This document shows positions 36,133 to 45,360 of a stretch of 64,000 nucleotides of DNA, in pieces (position 1 is the first letter of the stretch; the number at the start of each line of letters is the position of its first letter). The translations under genes and the position numbers were made by a program. Origin of the DNA: Leptospira kemamanensis (GTDB lineage Bacteria > Spirochaetota > Leptospiria > Leptospirales > Leptospiraceae); contig NZ_RQGG01000032.1 of the NCBI RefSeq assembly GCF_004769665.1, forward strand, positions 124,001 through 188,000, written 5' to 3'. Below the pieces are notes generated by a model. The model ran no database searches. It worked only from the letters and a program-made list of their open reading frames with translations, and was not told the DNA's origin.

Positions 36133-37695
36133 ATGGTCGCACAAATGATGAATGAAATACTGAATTGGATCGAAATAAATCCCATGTCCGCCACTTGGAT
36201 TGGACTCTTTCTTTTTTTTGTGTCTGTTTTCATACGAGACATCTCACAAAAAAAGCACACCATTCAAAGGAACTTTCCGATTGTAGGAAGGCTTCGGTAT
36301 TTTTTAGAAATGATTGGCCCCGAACTTCGGCAGTATTGGGTTGCCAATGACAAAGAAGAACGTCCCTTTGATCGAACGGAAAGAAGTTGGATTTATGCCA
36401 CTGCCAAAGGACAAAATAATAATTTTGGTTTTGGAACGACGGAGATCCAATACGAACCAGGTTATCCCATTATCAAACATAAGGCCTTCCCTTATCCAGA
36501 ATCCAAATCCTATGTCCACAACAGTGACCCAAGTTGTATCCCTTGCCTCAAGGTTATTGGTCCACACCGCAAATTTCCTTACCGACCCTATTCTATCGTC
36601 AACATCTCCGCGATGTCTTTTGGATCCCTTGGTAAAAATGCAGTCCTTGCCTTAAACCGTGGCGCCAGAGACTCAGGAGCTTACCATAACACTGGTGAGG
36701 GGGGACTCAGCCATTACCATATGGAAGGTGCTGACATTGTTTGGCAAATTGGAACGGGTTATTTTGGAGCTCGCGACCATTCTGGAAAATTTAACTTAGA
36801 TGTACTAAAAGAAAAAGTGGGAAAAAATGCCTGTGTTAAAATGATTGAGATCAAATTATCACAAGGCGCCAAACCGGGTAAAGGTGGAATTCTTCCTGCT
36901 AAAAAAGTAAATGCAGAAATCGCTGCCATTCGTCACGTCGAAGAAGGAAAGGATTGTATCTCGCCAAACTCACATAGTGAGTTCACCAATGTCAAAGAAC
37001 TGGTTCAATTTATCGAAACCATTGCAAATGGAACAGGACTGCCTGTTGGCATCAAAAGTGCTGTGGGTGAAATTGAGTTTTGGCAAGAACTCGCAGAAGA
37101 AATGAAACGAACTTCCCAAGGCCCCGATTTCATCACCATTGATGGTGGCGAAGGAGGAACGGGAGCAGCACCTTTAACGTATGCAGATCACGTTTCTTTG
37201 CCGTTTAAAATTGGATTCCAACGCGTGTACACTTTGTTCCAAAAAGAAGGATTGTCTGAAAAAATAGTTTGGATTGGTTCGGGCAAATTAGGATTTCCAG
37301 ATCGGGCCGTTGTTGCCATCGCGATGGGATGTGATCTCATCAATATCGCAAGGGAAGCCATGTTATCGATTGGTTGTATCCAAGCACAAAAATGCCATAC
37401 CGACCATTGTCCCGCAGGTGTTGCCACACAAAACTGGTGGTTACAAAGAGGTGTGGATCCAGGACTAAAAGGCAAACGCGCCGCGAAGTACATCCAAGGA
37501 TTTCGGAAGGAACTTTTGAGTTTAGCACATTCCTGTGGATACGAACACCCAGGCCAGTTTACAGGACAAGACATCGAAATCAGTATGGGAATGAACCGTT
37601 ACCAAACCCTCGAAGGATTACTGGGATACAAACGTGACGAAGTGAAGTTTACCAAACTCCAGGACTATACCGTTTTTCCCAAACGACAAGCCTAA
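36133..37695 (+). CDS. FMN-binding glutamate-synthase-like protein
   Basis: The 520-residue protein has one N-terminal membrane helix (about 20-37) and then a glutamate synthase FMN domain: ISAMSFGSLGKNAVLALNRG near residue 157, NTGEGGLSHYH near 185, PGKGGILPAKKVN near 250, FITIDGGEGGTGAAP near 336, and CHTDHCPAGVATQ near 419 with Fe-S-type cysteines. It lacks the glutamine amidotransferase domain of GltB, so it belongs to the membrane-anchored, stand-alone family whose substrate is unknown. The cyclase gene begins directly after its stop with no gap. Nearby in-frame ATGs at 36145 and 36148 are alternative starts. Confidence 0.85.
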   Translation: MVAQMMNEILNWIEINPMSATWIGLFLFFVSVFIRDISQKKHTIQRNFPIVGRLRYFLEMIGPELRQYWVANDKEERPFDRTERSWIYATAKGQNNNFGFGTTEIQYEPGYPIIKHKAFPYPESKSYVHNSDPSCIPCLKVIGPHRKFPYRPYSIVNISAMSFGSLGKNAVLALNRGARDSGAYHNTGEGGLSHYHMEGADIVWQIGTGYFGARDHSGKFNLDVLKEKVGKNACVKMIEIKLSQGAKPGKGGILPAKKVNAEIAAIRHVEEGKDCISPNSHSEFTNVKELVQFIETIANGTGLPVGIKSAVGEIEFWQELAEEMKRTSQGPDFITIDGGEGGTGAAPLTYADHVSLPFKIGFQRVYTLFQKEGLSEKIVWIGSGKLGFPDRAVVAIAMGCDLINIAREAMLSIGCIQAQKCHTDHCPAGVATQNWWLQRGVDPGLKGKRAAKYIQGFRKELLSLAHSCGYEHPGQFTGQDIEISMGMNRYQTLEGLLGYKRDEVKFTKLQDYTVFPKRQA

Positions 37696-39771
37696 ATGAA
37701 AAAACTCGTTTTCCTTTCCTTATTCTTTCTCTTTAGTTGTTTGTCCGAAGAAAGGAATATCAATAAGGAAGGACAAAACGGGTTTCTCGATTTAAAAAAT
37801 CATTCCTTCCAAGAAGAACCTTATGTGGCTCTCTTTGGGGAATGGAAATTTTATTGGAACACTTCTCCCACAAATATCATCGAACGGGAAAACGATCCAG
37901 TTTTCAAATTACCCAACCATTGGAATGGATTTTCCATGGAATATGGAAAACTCCCTGGATTTGGCCATGCAAGCTTTCGAATGAAGGTCCAGTTACCCAA
38001 CGATTTACAAGAAACGATGGCTCTTACTGTCCACGAACAAGACACTTCCTATGCGATTTATATCGATGGAAAGTACTACGGTGGATCAGGAATCCCAGCA
38101 AGTAATACCGTACAATTTGTACCCATGGTGAGATCCACCATCATTGTCCTACCACAAAAACCCAATCTCACCATTGATTTGTATGTTGCCAATTATGTGC
38201 ATAGAAAGGGTGGGATTTGGAACGATATAGTTTTATCCTCTTACACCAAGGCAGAATCAAGGCTCACCAAACATAAAATCAATGAAACTATCCTTTCTTC
38301 GATTTTTGCTTTTGTTGGAATTTTCTTTTTGGTGATGTATTTTTATAACCGAGATGGCAAACAAACCCTTGGTATATTTTTGTTTTCGTTAGCCGTTTTG
38401 TTACGAACCATTTCCACTGGGGAAAGGATTCTTCTTGAATTTGTAGATATTCCTTACTCGACACTGCTTCGTTTAGAGTATCTTTCTTGGTATTGGTCTG
38501 CCCCATTATTGTATCATTATTTTTATACTATCTTCCCTGCTGATTTTTCGAAAACAGTTGGAAATCTCTTTTATGGTTTATCTGCGCTTTTGACACTTGG
38601 TTTACTGCTTCCGCCAGTTTATTTTACAGAAACTGCTTCTTTTTATCCGATTGCCTTTGTGCTCAATGGATTGTTTGTTTTGTTTTATTTGTTTCGTTCA
38701 TACAAAAAACAAAGAATGGAATCCAAACCTTTGTTATTCGGAATTGCACTAATTTTAGTTGGTGCCACAAACGATGTGTTACACGCGGAAGCCTTGATCC
38801 ACACAGCCTATATCGCTCCTTCCACAGTTGTCATTTTTGTTTTTTTACAAGTATTCACCTTTGGAAGGATTGTCCGCCAAAACATCATTAAAACATTAGC
38901 ATTTGCAGAAGAACAAAAACAATTTAGCTCTTCTTTTAGCCGTTTTGTTCCCACTGAATTTTTGTTCCACTTAGGAAAAGATGACATTCGACAAGTGGAC
39001 TTAGGGGACCAAGTCCAAAAACGAATGACCGTTTTATTTGCGGACATTCGATCCTTTACGGAATTTTCGGAAACACTCACACCCAAAGAAAATTTTGATT
39101 TTTTGAATAGTTACTTACAACGTGTAGGACCCATCATCCGCCATAATAATGGTTTTATCGATAAATTCATTGGTGATGCGGTGATGGCACTTTTTCCATA
39201 TGATATCAATGATGCCGTGAAAGCGGCCGTGGAAATGCAAGAAGCCATTCGCATCTACAATAGCCATCGAGCAAACTGTGGTTATATTCCAATTGAAGTG
39301 GGTATTGGAATTCATACAGGTAATTTAACTCTGGGAATTCTTGGAGAGCACAAACGGATGGAAGGAACTGTGATCTCTGACGCAGTGAACTTAGCCTCTC
39401 GGATTGAAGGGATCACCAAGTTATTTTCTGCTCGTATTGTGATTAGTGCTGAAACTTTTATCGAAGCCTCTGATGCCTTGGGCTTTCATTACCGTTTACT
39501 TGACCGAGTGAATATCAAAGGGAAAACCGAATCGGTTTTCGTAGTAGAAGTATTAGATGGATATGACCCAGATAAAGCAAAACGGTTAATCGAAACCAAA
39601 GATGATTATACCTTAGCACTTGATGCTTATCGCAGAGAAGATTTTGAAGAGGCTATGGATGGATTTACATCTCTCCTAGATAAAAATCCCGATGATTCCG
39701 TATCTCGTTTGTTTTGGGAACGATGTAAAGAATCATTGGAACGATCTAAATTAGAATCTGGTCACAGTTAA
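37696..39771 (+). CDS. 7TMR-DISM receptor adenylate cyclase with complete catalytic site
   Basis: The 691-residue protein starts with a lipoprotein-type signal (LFSCLS, Cys15). A sensor beta-sandwich (about 30-190), seven hydrophobic helices (about 195-395) and a class III cyclase domain (about 435-610) follow. Both metal aspartates are present: Asp450 in LFADIRSFT and Asp494 in GDAVMALF. The DKFIG lysine, ISDAVNLASR and a following Arg also match active enzymes. A short TPR-like tail ends the protein. It directly follows the glutamate-synthase-like gene (TAA then ATG). Product is presumably cAMP. It serves as the in-window reference for the altered paralogue at 1195-3309. Confidence 0.9.
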   Translation: MKKLVFLSLFFLFSCLSEERNINKEGQNGFLDLKNHSFQEEPYVALFGEWKFYWNTSPTNIIERENDPVFKLPNHWNGFSMEYGKLPGFGHASFRMKVQLPNDLQETMALTVHEQDTSYAIYIDGKYYGGSGIPASNTVQFVPMVRSTIIVLPQKPNLTIDLYVANYVHRKGGIWNDIVLSSYTKAESRLTKHKINETILSSIFAFVGIFFLVMYFYNRDGKQTLGIFLFSLAVLLRTISTGERILLEFVDIPYSTLLRLEYLSWYWSAPLLYHYFYTIFPADFSKTVGNLFYGLSALLTLGLLLPPVYFTETASFYPIAFVLNGLFVLFYLFRSYKKQRMESKPLLFGIALILVGATNDVLHAEALIHTAYIAPSTVVIFVFLQVFTFGRIVRQNIIKTLAFAEEQKQFSSSFSRFVPTEFLFHLGKDDIRQVDLGDQVQKRMTVLFADIRSFTEFSETLTPKENFDFLNSYLQRVGPIIRHNNGFIDKFIGDAVMALFPYDINDAVKAAVEMQEAIRIYNSHRANCGYIPIEVGIGIHTGNLTLGILGEHKRMEGTVISDAVNLASRIEGITKLFSARIVISAETFIEASDALGFHYRLLDRVNIKGKTESVFVVEVLDGYDPDKAKRLIETKDDYTLALDAYRREDFEEAMDGFTSLLDKNPDDSVSRLFWERCKESLERSKLESGHS

Positions 39772-39775
39772 AGTT

Positions 39776-41074
39776 TCACCTCGTTTGTTTTGCCCATTGG
39801 TAACCCAATCCAAAGACTATCCCAACAACAATCACCCCCAATGTTAAGAGTGGTTCTGCATAGGAAACCGATCCGAATGCAATCAGTCCAAAGAGAATCG
39901 CAAGAATTGGTAAATAAGGATAAAAAGGGGCACGATAAGGTCGAGACATATTCGGTTCTTTTTCCTTAAGAACCAGATACGAAATCAAACTCATCACATA
40001 CATCCCACAGGCACCTAACGCTGATATGGAGATCAGTTCGGAAGTATCTAAAAATATCATACAAAAAATCCCTAAAACCCCACCTGAGATGACTGCATTT
40101 TGCGGAACCATAGTACGAGTATTTAATTTTGAGAGATAACGAGGCAAATATCCACTTTGACTCACCGCATACAACAATCGAGAATTCCCAAGAATGATCC
40201 CAAACAAAGAAGCAACAAGCCCAAATAAACCAATAAAGGTAAACAAAATTGGCCAAATTGAATTTTCGCCGTATAACTTGTGCAAAACGAAAGACAATGG
40301 GTATTCTAATTTTGCAACCTCTTGTGTTTGGATCACTGATGCTGTAAAAACATAAATCAATCCTGCTAAAATTAATAAGGTAATAATTCCTGCAATGTAT
40401 CCTTTGGGAATGTCTTTTTCAGGATGTTTCACCTCTTCGGCTGCTAACGCCACACCCTCCACTGCTAAAAAAAACCAAATCGCAAAGGGGATCGAAAGTA
40501 AAATGGAAGAAAACGATATCGAAGACATCGAGGGAAGTTTTGGAATTTGGTTTTGAGAAAGAAATGGGAAAAGTAAAACCAAATACAGCAATAATCCGAA
40601 AACAGCAACGATCGTGACAAGTAATTCAAATCTGGCTGTTTGTTTGATCCCTGTCAAATTGATGAGAAGTAACAAAATAAACATTCCCATACTGGCACCA
40701 AAAGCAGGAATGATGGGGAATAAAAAATGAATGTAACCACCGAGTGCAGAAGCTATCGCGGGAGGTGCCAACAGAAACTCAACTAACACCAAATAACCTG
40801 TAAAAAATCCAAAGTTATCTCCCAAAGCTTTTTTAGCATAAGCAGATGGTCCACCAGCTTGAGGAATACTTGCGGCAAGTTCTGTAAAACAAAGAGCAAA
40901 CATAAGATAAAAAATCGCAATCCAAAGGATGGCGATTCCAAATTCCCAAAAACTTGCTTCCATCCAACCGAAGTTCCATCCAAAATAATCACCGGAAATC
41001 ACAAGACCCACTGCCATTCCCCAAAGATGGACCGAGTGAAGTGCCTTATGTAATTTGTGTCCTTCTTCTATCAT
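39776..41074 (-). CDS. APC-family permease, ethanolamine-permease-like
   Basis: The 432-residue transporter has about twelve hydrophobic helices. The N-terminal signature LWGMAVGLVISGDYFGWNFG, followed by CFTELAASIPQAGGPSAYA and VEFLLAPPAIASALGGYIHF, closely resembles ethanolamine permeases rather than general amino acid carriers. No ethanolamine ammonia-lyase genes are in the window, so substrate is an inference. It is convergent with the cyclase gene (4 nt apart). Confidence 0.82.
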   Translation of the reverse strand: MIEEGHKLHKALHSVHLWGMAVGLVISGDYFGWNFGWMEASFWEFGIAILWIAIFYLMFALCFTELAASIPQAGGPSAYAKKALGDNFGFFTGYLVLVEFLLAPPAIASALGGYIHFLFPIIPAFGASMGMFILLLLINLTGIKQTARFELLVTIVAVFGLLLYLVLLFPFLSQNQIPKLPSMSSISFSSILLSIPFAIWFFLAVEGVALAAEEVKHPEKDIPKGYIAGIITLLILAGLIYVFTASVIQTQEVAKLEYPLSFVLHKLYGENSIWPILFTFIGLFGLVASLFGIILGNSRLLYAVSQSGYLPRYLSKLNTRTMVPQNAVISGGVLGIFCMIFLDTSELISISALGACGMYVMSLISYLVLKEKEPNMSRPYRAPFYPYLPILAILFGLIAFGSVSYAEPLLTLGVIVVGIVFGLGYQWAKQTR

Positions 41075-41368
41075 ATTATCTCTCCTCTCTTCGGAAATTA
41101 TTCTATGTCCCTTTTTCTTCTGATCGTATGCATCACTTACTTCAGATACATCACATCCTCACAATAAACATGATCCATTGAATGATTCACATCACACAGT
41201 GTGTTCTACCTTCCGCAATCAGTCCAAAACCAATGGAACAATCGTTCTGTGGCAAAATTATGTAGCAAATTTGACATGATATTTCGTATTTCATCTGAAT
41301 TTCTTAATTGCAATTGAGAAACATTCTAAACAATATAGGACAAATCCTAGATTTTTGGTATCCATCTC
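41075..41368. other. Divergent intergenic region, no gene seen
   Basis: This 294-bp interval separates the permease from the coiled-coil protein. It is AT-rich. A TTGACA lies at 41271-41276, but no convincing -10 hexamer follows at the right spacing. A short ACACAGTGTGT near-palindrome lies around 41195. No ORF or stable hairpin was identified. Confidence 0.4.
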
Positions 41369-42190
41369 ATGCGAAACTACAAACTAACATTCCTTATTCT
41401 CACTCTCTTCCTTATCTTTCCTTTGCAAGCTGTACAAACGATTTTGTTAAAACAAGGAAAATCGATTAAAGGCATTGTCACCAATCAAAACGTCGATTCT
41501 GTCGAAGTTGATACACAAAATGGCAAACATATGGTCATTTCTAAAAAATCGGTTTTGAAAATCATCTACAAAGATATTGCCGAAGCAGAAGAAGAAAAAA
41601 TTAGAAAAGAAGAAGAAGAGAAACGAAAACAAGAAAAAGAAAAAGCAATCGCAGCGAAACAAGAAGAGATTCGCAAACGTAGAGAATCAATTGCCGCACA
41701 AGAAACCGAAAATCGTATGAAAATCCATGAAGGCAATGTAGCGACACATAGTATTCGAGATTCCTTTGTTTTAACCTCTGTTGCTGATGGAAACATGATC
41801 ACTTTGGCTCCTGAGTCAGCAAAATGCCAAACCTTTAAAGAATACCCAGAATACTTTTGGTTGTTTGGTGCCCTTCGCTTCCAAGAACCAAATTGGGACG
41901 ACTTACTTCCAAAAGACAACCGTCCTGTTCGTATCAAACAAACATCCACTTGGACAGACATGGCCATCACTTTGTTAGGTGGATTTGCCGTGACCATCAC
42001 TCGTAAAACCATTGTCGTTGATGTTTGCGAAGGCAGTGGATTTCGAATGGTTTCTGATTCTGAAATCAAACGCATCAAAGAAGAAGCGGTAGAACAAATC
42101 AAAACCGAACAAGAGTTGAAAGAAGCAGAAGAAAAATACGAGTTGGAACAGTTAGAAAAAGACTTAGAAACGTTGAAAAAGAAAAAATAG
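41369..42190 (+). CDS. Hypothetical exported protein with coiled coil
   Basis: I do not recognise a named family. The 273-residue protein has a signal peptide (cleavage near LQA, residue 21) and a small beta domain (ILLKQGKSIKGIVTNQNVDS) like those recurring in Leptospira envelope proteins. A strongly charged Glu/Lys coiled coil (about 70-110), a central domain with WDDLLPKDNRPVRIKQTSTW, and a second Glu/Lys-rich C-terminal coiled coil (about 225-273) follow. It starts the plus-strand surface-protein region; the first CYYNP lipoprotein begins 21 nt later, so they may share a transcript. Confidence 0.7.
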   Translation: MRNYKLTFLILTLFLIFPLQAVQTILLKQGKSIKGIVTNQNVDSVEVDTQNGKHMVISKKSVLKIIYKDIAEAEEEKIRKEEEEKRKQEKEKAIAAKQEEIRKRRESIAAQETENRMKIHEGNVATHSIRDSFVLTSVADGNMITLAPESAKCQTFKEYPEYFWLFGALRFQEPNWDDLLPKDNRPVRIKQTSTWTDMAITLLGGFAVTITRKTIVVDVCEGSGFRMVSDSEIKRIKEEAVEQIKTEQELKEAEEKYELEQLEKDLETLKKKK

Positions 42191-42211
42191 GATTCAAGAA
42201 GAATACTGAAT

Positions 42212-43054
42212 ATGAATACCAAATTTTCACTGATGCAAACAAAACCAGTTTCTGCGATCATAAAGGTTTTTTTCGTTTTGCTTTTTCCTTTGTTTCTCTT
42301 GCAGAACTGTTATTACAATCCGGTTGTGTATGATCTCTTGAATCCGATCATCGAGGGAGATGAAAAAGCGGGCCTTTTTCCAGGAGGTCTTTTACTCGCT
42401 CTCGGAAGACAACCGAGTTCTTTTGCGATCTCAGGCATTATCCGAAATAGTGCAGGTGAAGTGCTAACGGACAAAGAGTTTACGGTTACGGCTTCGGATA
42501 GTACCGAGGCTGGCTTAGACAATTCAGGGATCATAGATAGCGTGGGCCGCTTTTATATGAATATCGGACTTGGCTACACTACTATACATGTTACAGATTT
42601 AGGGGAGAACATTTTCACCTTCACATTGAATGTAAATGGCCAAGGTTTCATCACTGTCACCGCAAACGATTCTTCCGAATATGTGGTAGAAAACCTCGTA
42701 CCATACGATCCCAACAACAAACCCTTGTTTTTTGATCTCACTTCATCAACACCTGCAAACAATGGTACTGCATACACCCCAGGTCCAAACATCATTCTGA
42801 ATTTCTCAGATACTTTACCAAATTGGGAGTTATCTGAATTGCAGTCTATCATCAACAACAATGTCATTGTGACTCCCTCATCCATAACGTTTGGTTCTAC
42901 TGCTGTCTCAGGCAACCAACTTACAATCATGGCTATGGTGAGTGTCTTTGATATCCAATATACAATGGAAATTGGGCCTGGAATTTATTCGGCAAAAGGA
43001 ACGCCAGTAACACCGACAACAATTCGTTTTTTCACCCAGGAAAATCCTCCATAA
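42212..43054 (+). CDS. CYYNP-family lipoprotein 1
   Basis: The 280-residue protein is the first of four tandem paralogues. The signal ends LLQNCYYNP, making Cys33 the lipidated residue. After a Glu/Asp linker and GLFPGGLLLALG, a carboxypeptidase-regulatory-like domain follows: ISGIIRNSAGEVLT ... IIDSVGRFYMNI ... FTFTLNVNG. The C-terminal half looks like a bacterial Ig-like (Big_5-type) domain with NIILNFSDTLP and the ending SAKGTPVTPTTIRFF. Function unknown; topology is an outer-membrane or periplasmic lipoprotein. An alternative start is the Met at codon 8. Confidence 0.75.
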   Translation: MNTKFSLMQTKPVSAIIKVFFVLLFPLFLLQNCYYNPVVYDLLNPIIEGDEKAGLFPGGLLLALGRQPSSFAISGIIRNSAGEVLTDKEFTVTASDSTEAGLDNSGIIDSVGRFYMNIGLGYTTIHVTDLGENIFTFTLNVNGQGFITVTANDSSEYVVENLVPYDPNNKPLFFDLTSSTPANNGTAYTPGPNIILNFSDTLPNWELSELQSIINNNVIVTPSSITFGSTAVSGNQLTIMAMVSVFDIQYTMEIGPGIYSAKGTPVTPTTIRFFTQENPP

Positions 43055-43159
43055 GAATTCATTTAATTATTTTCGAAAAAATTAGAATGAAATAAATTAT
43101 AGATAAAATCTTAGACTGCAGGATTAAAAATAATTTTAGAATTCCCGAGGAAACAGAAT

Positions 43160-43966
43160 ATGAAATTACATGTATTAAAAATCATTTTTTATTTTTCCTT
43201 TTTCCTATTTTCCCATTGTTATTACAACCCCGTGATGAATTCCCTCCTAAACCCTGCTGAAACCGAGGAAAACAATGCATTTCTGGGACTTTTAGGTTTG
43301 TCTGGCCAACCCTTATTGATAACAGGTCAGATACGTTACGCAAATGGGGTTGCAGAAGTTGGTCTTGTTTTGGTGCCAGGAAAAGAATTTGCTCCGCAGT
43401 CCAAATCCACATCTTCCGGATTTGTAACTGATGCAGGTGGAAGGTTTTATATCCCGTACCAAACTGGCGACTTACCTTTTATTGTTTATAAGAATGGATC
43501 CAATTTGTTTGAAATTACATTTAAGGTAGCAAGTCCAACAGACATCACCTATTCCGCATATGGTGGTGGCCCTTCACTTGAAATCACAGGGCTCGGAACT
43601 GTCAATCCAAGTGGTGTCGGGAATTTTTTTGAGCTGGTAAGAGCATATTTTAATCCTGGATCAGAGATATCCTTACACCAAACAAACTTTGGATCAACAC
43701 CCATAACAATTTACTTAGAGTTTAACGAACCACCTGCTTCCATAGAGGTTGATGCTACTACCTGGAATCAAACACATGTAATTTTCTCACCTGCTCCATC
43801 ATCAAATTATTATGATATTGCAGTATCAGGAAATCAAATTATCATGGAAGGTGCTGAAGGATTTACGCCAAACACCCAACATACAATTGATTTTACATCA
43901 AATATTAAATCAGCTTCTGGAAAATCTTTAACGCCAGCCAGGTATTCTTTTTATTTTTCACTCTAA
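43160..43966 (+). CDS. CYYNP-family lipoprotein 2
   Basis: The 268-residue paralogue starts at an ATG preceded by GAGGAAAC. The signal ends SHCYYNP (Cys20), then NSLLNPAETEENNAFLGLLG. The middle domain has ITGQIRYANGVAEVGL and VTDAGGRFYIPYQTG, and the Ig-like C-terminus has IYLEFNEPPAS and IKSASGKSLTPARYSF. It is separated from lipoprotein 1 by 105 AT-rich bases without a clear terminator. Confidence 0.75.
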   Translation: MKLHVLKIIFYFSFFLFSHCYYNPVMNSLLNPAETEENNAFLGLLGLSGQPLLITGQIRYANGVAEVGLVLVPGKEFAPQSKSTSSGFVTDAGGRFYIPYQTGDLPFIVYKNGSNLFEITFKVASPTDITYSAYGGGPSLEITGLGTVNPSGVGNFFELVRAYFNPGSEISLHQTNFGSTPITIYLEFNEPPASIEVDATTWNQTHVIFSPAPSSNYYDIAVSGNQIIMEGAEGFTPNTQHTIDFTSNIKSASGKSLTPARYSFYFSL

Positions 43967-44261
43967 CTTAACTGTTACCTTACTTTTATAGATTGTATTG
44001 AAAACAAAATCATCGAACTATAAAGTAGACTCTGTTTTGTTTTCAAAACTATGTACGCATCTCTATTAATATTTGCATTGTGTAAAATTGGTGATCTTTT
44101 CCAAGTATTGTTCCATCCCACCCCCATACTTTCCCCGATCCAATTAGTCAATAAATTTCTTGCCAAATAGAAATTTCTCCCTTAAAATGATCATACCAAG
44201 ACTTTTTTGTCGGAGTCAATTTTCCCTTCGCAAATCTTTCCTCAACTTCTGGAGAAACACG

Positions 44262-45116
44262 ATGAAACAAAAGATTCAAATCAATCTCATGGCAGTCTTT
44301 TTGAGTATTTTGTTTGCTATGACGAATTGTTACTACAACCCCATTGTGAATGGAATTCTCAATCCAGTGGAGGAAACGAATCAAAATTCATTTTTAGGAC
44401 TTTTGGGTCTCGGTTTCGGGTCATCAGACTTACTCATCACAAGTCAAATTCGTGACGGAAATGGAGTGGCAATGGTAGGTCTTGGACTCACTCCAAACAC
44501 CGCCTCCTTCCTATCCAAGTCAAGCTCACCTTACACGACGGATGCGGGCGGAAGATTTTATGTTCCCTATCAATTCGGTAGAAGTAGTTACCAAGTATTC
44601 CAAAATGGCTCTTTATACTTCACTCTGATCTTAAATGTTTCGAGTAGTACATCTATCTCAGCTGAGACAAGTGGTGCACCAACTGGACTCGAAATTTCAA
44701 ACTTAATTACCTACAGCGCCAGTTCACCACCTAACTTTTTTGAATTGGTTCGTGTCTTTACGATCCAAGGGGATGATCCACCTGTAGAAGTGAATTTACA
44801 TAACCAAAATGCTTTTAATGTAAATTACTTATATTTAGTATTTAGCGAAGAGCCAGAGTCTATTCCCGTGGAAGAAGGGGCTGTGGAAAGTTGGGTGGCA
44901 TCGAATATCACAGTGACACCACTCATTAACTTGGAAGCCATCAACTCAGAACTGACGAGCGGCAACATAAGGCAACTCGGGTATGCTTTCCCATTTGGAA
45001 GCGATACCTTATATTCCGTCACGTTTGGATCTGGTATCAAGTCTGCTTCTGGTAAAAATCTGACACCAAGAACGATTGTCTTTTGTATGGAGCCAAATGT
45101 GAATTGTGGATTCTAA
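44262..45116 (+). CDS. CYYNP-family lipoprotein 3
   Basis: The 284-residue paralogue starts at ATG 44262, which has GGAG 7 nt upstream; a longer frame from 44160 would add 34 residues ahead of the signal peptide. The signal ends AMTNCYYNP, followed by VNGILNPVEETNQNSFLGLL. ITSQIRDGNGVAMVGL, TTDAGGRFYVPYQFG and a final IKSASGKNLTPRTIVF parallel lipoprotein 2 closely, so these two are the nearest pair. The 195 bp before ORF 44160 are AT-rich with no gene. Confidence 0.75.
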   Translation: MKQKIQINLMAVFLSILFAMTNCYYNPIVNGILNPVEETNQNSFLGLLGLGFGSSDLLITSQIRDGNGVAMVGLGLTPNTASFLSKSSSPYTTDAGGRFYVPYQFGRSSYQVFQNGSLYFTLILNVSSSTSISAETSGAPTGLEISNLITYSASSPPNFFELVRVFTIQGDDPPVEVNLHNQNAFNVNYLYLVFSEEPESIPVEEGAVESWVASNITVTPLINLEAINSELTSGNIRQLGYAFPFGSDTLYSVTFGSGIKSASGKNLTPRTIVFCMEPNVNCGF

Positions 45117-45288
45117 AATCCCAATCATAAGAAATTAGCGGAGTCAAAGAGGACCAAAAGATAACTAAAATTTTTTCTAAGTAGATTTTAGAGTAAAGAA
45201 TGTGCATATATTCGAAATTTCTACTAATCAGAATACCAAACTTACCAAAAACACGATACTTCTCTTTAGAAATACGATTCTTTTTTCC

Positions 45289-45317
45289 TTGACTTGATTT
45301 TTTCACACTGTGACAAT
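45289..45317 (+). promoter_or_regulatory. Candidate sigma-70 promoter for CYYNP lipoprotein 4
   Basis: TTGACT (45289-45294) and GACAAT (45312-45317) are separated by 17 nt and lie 44 nt before the ATG. The -10 is imperfect, so this is only a candidate; it would give this paralogue its own promoter. Confidence 0.35.
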
Positions 45318-45360
45318 TTAATTCTCATCATTTTGGCACGATCGATGATGAACAAGTGAA

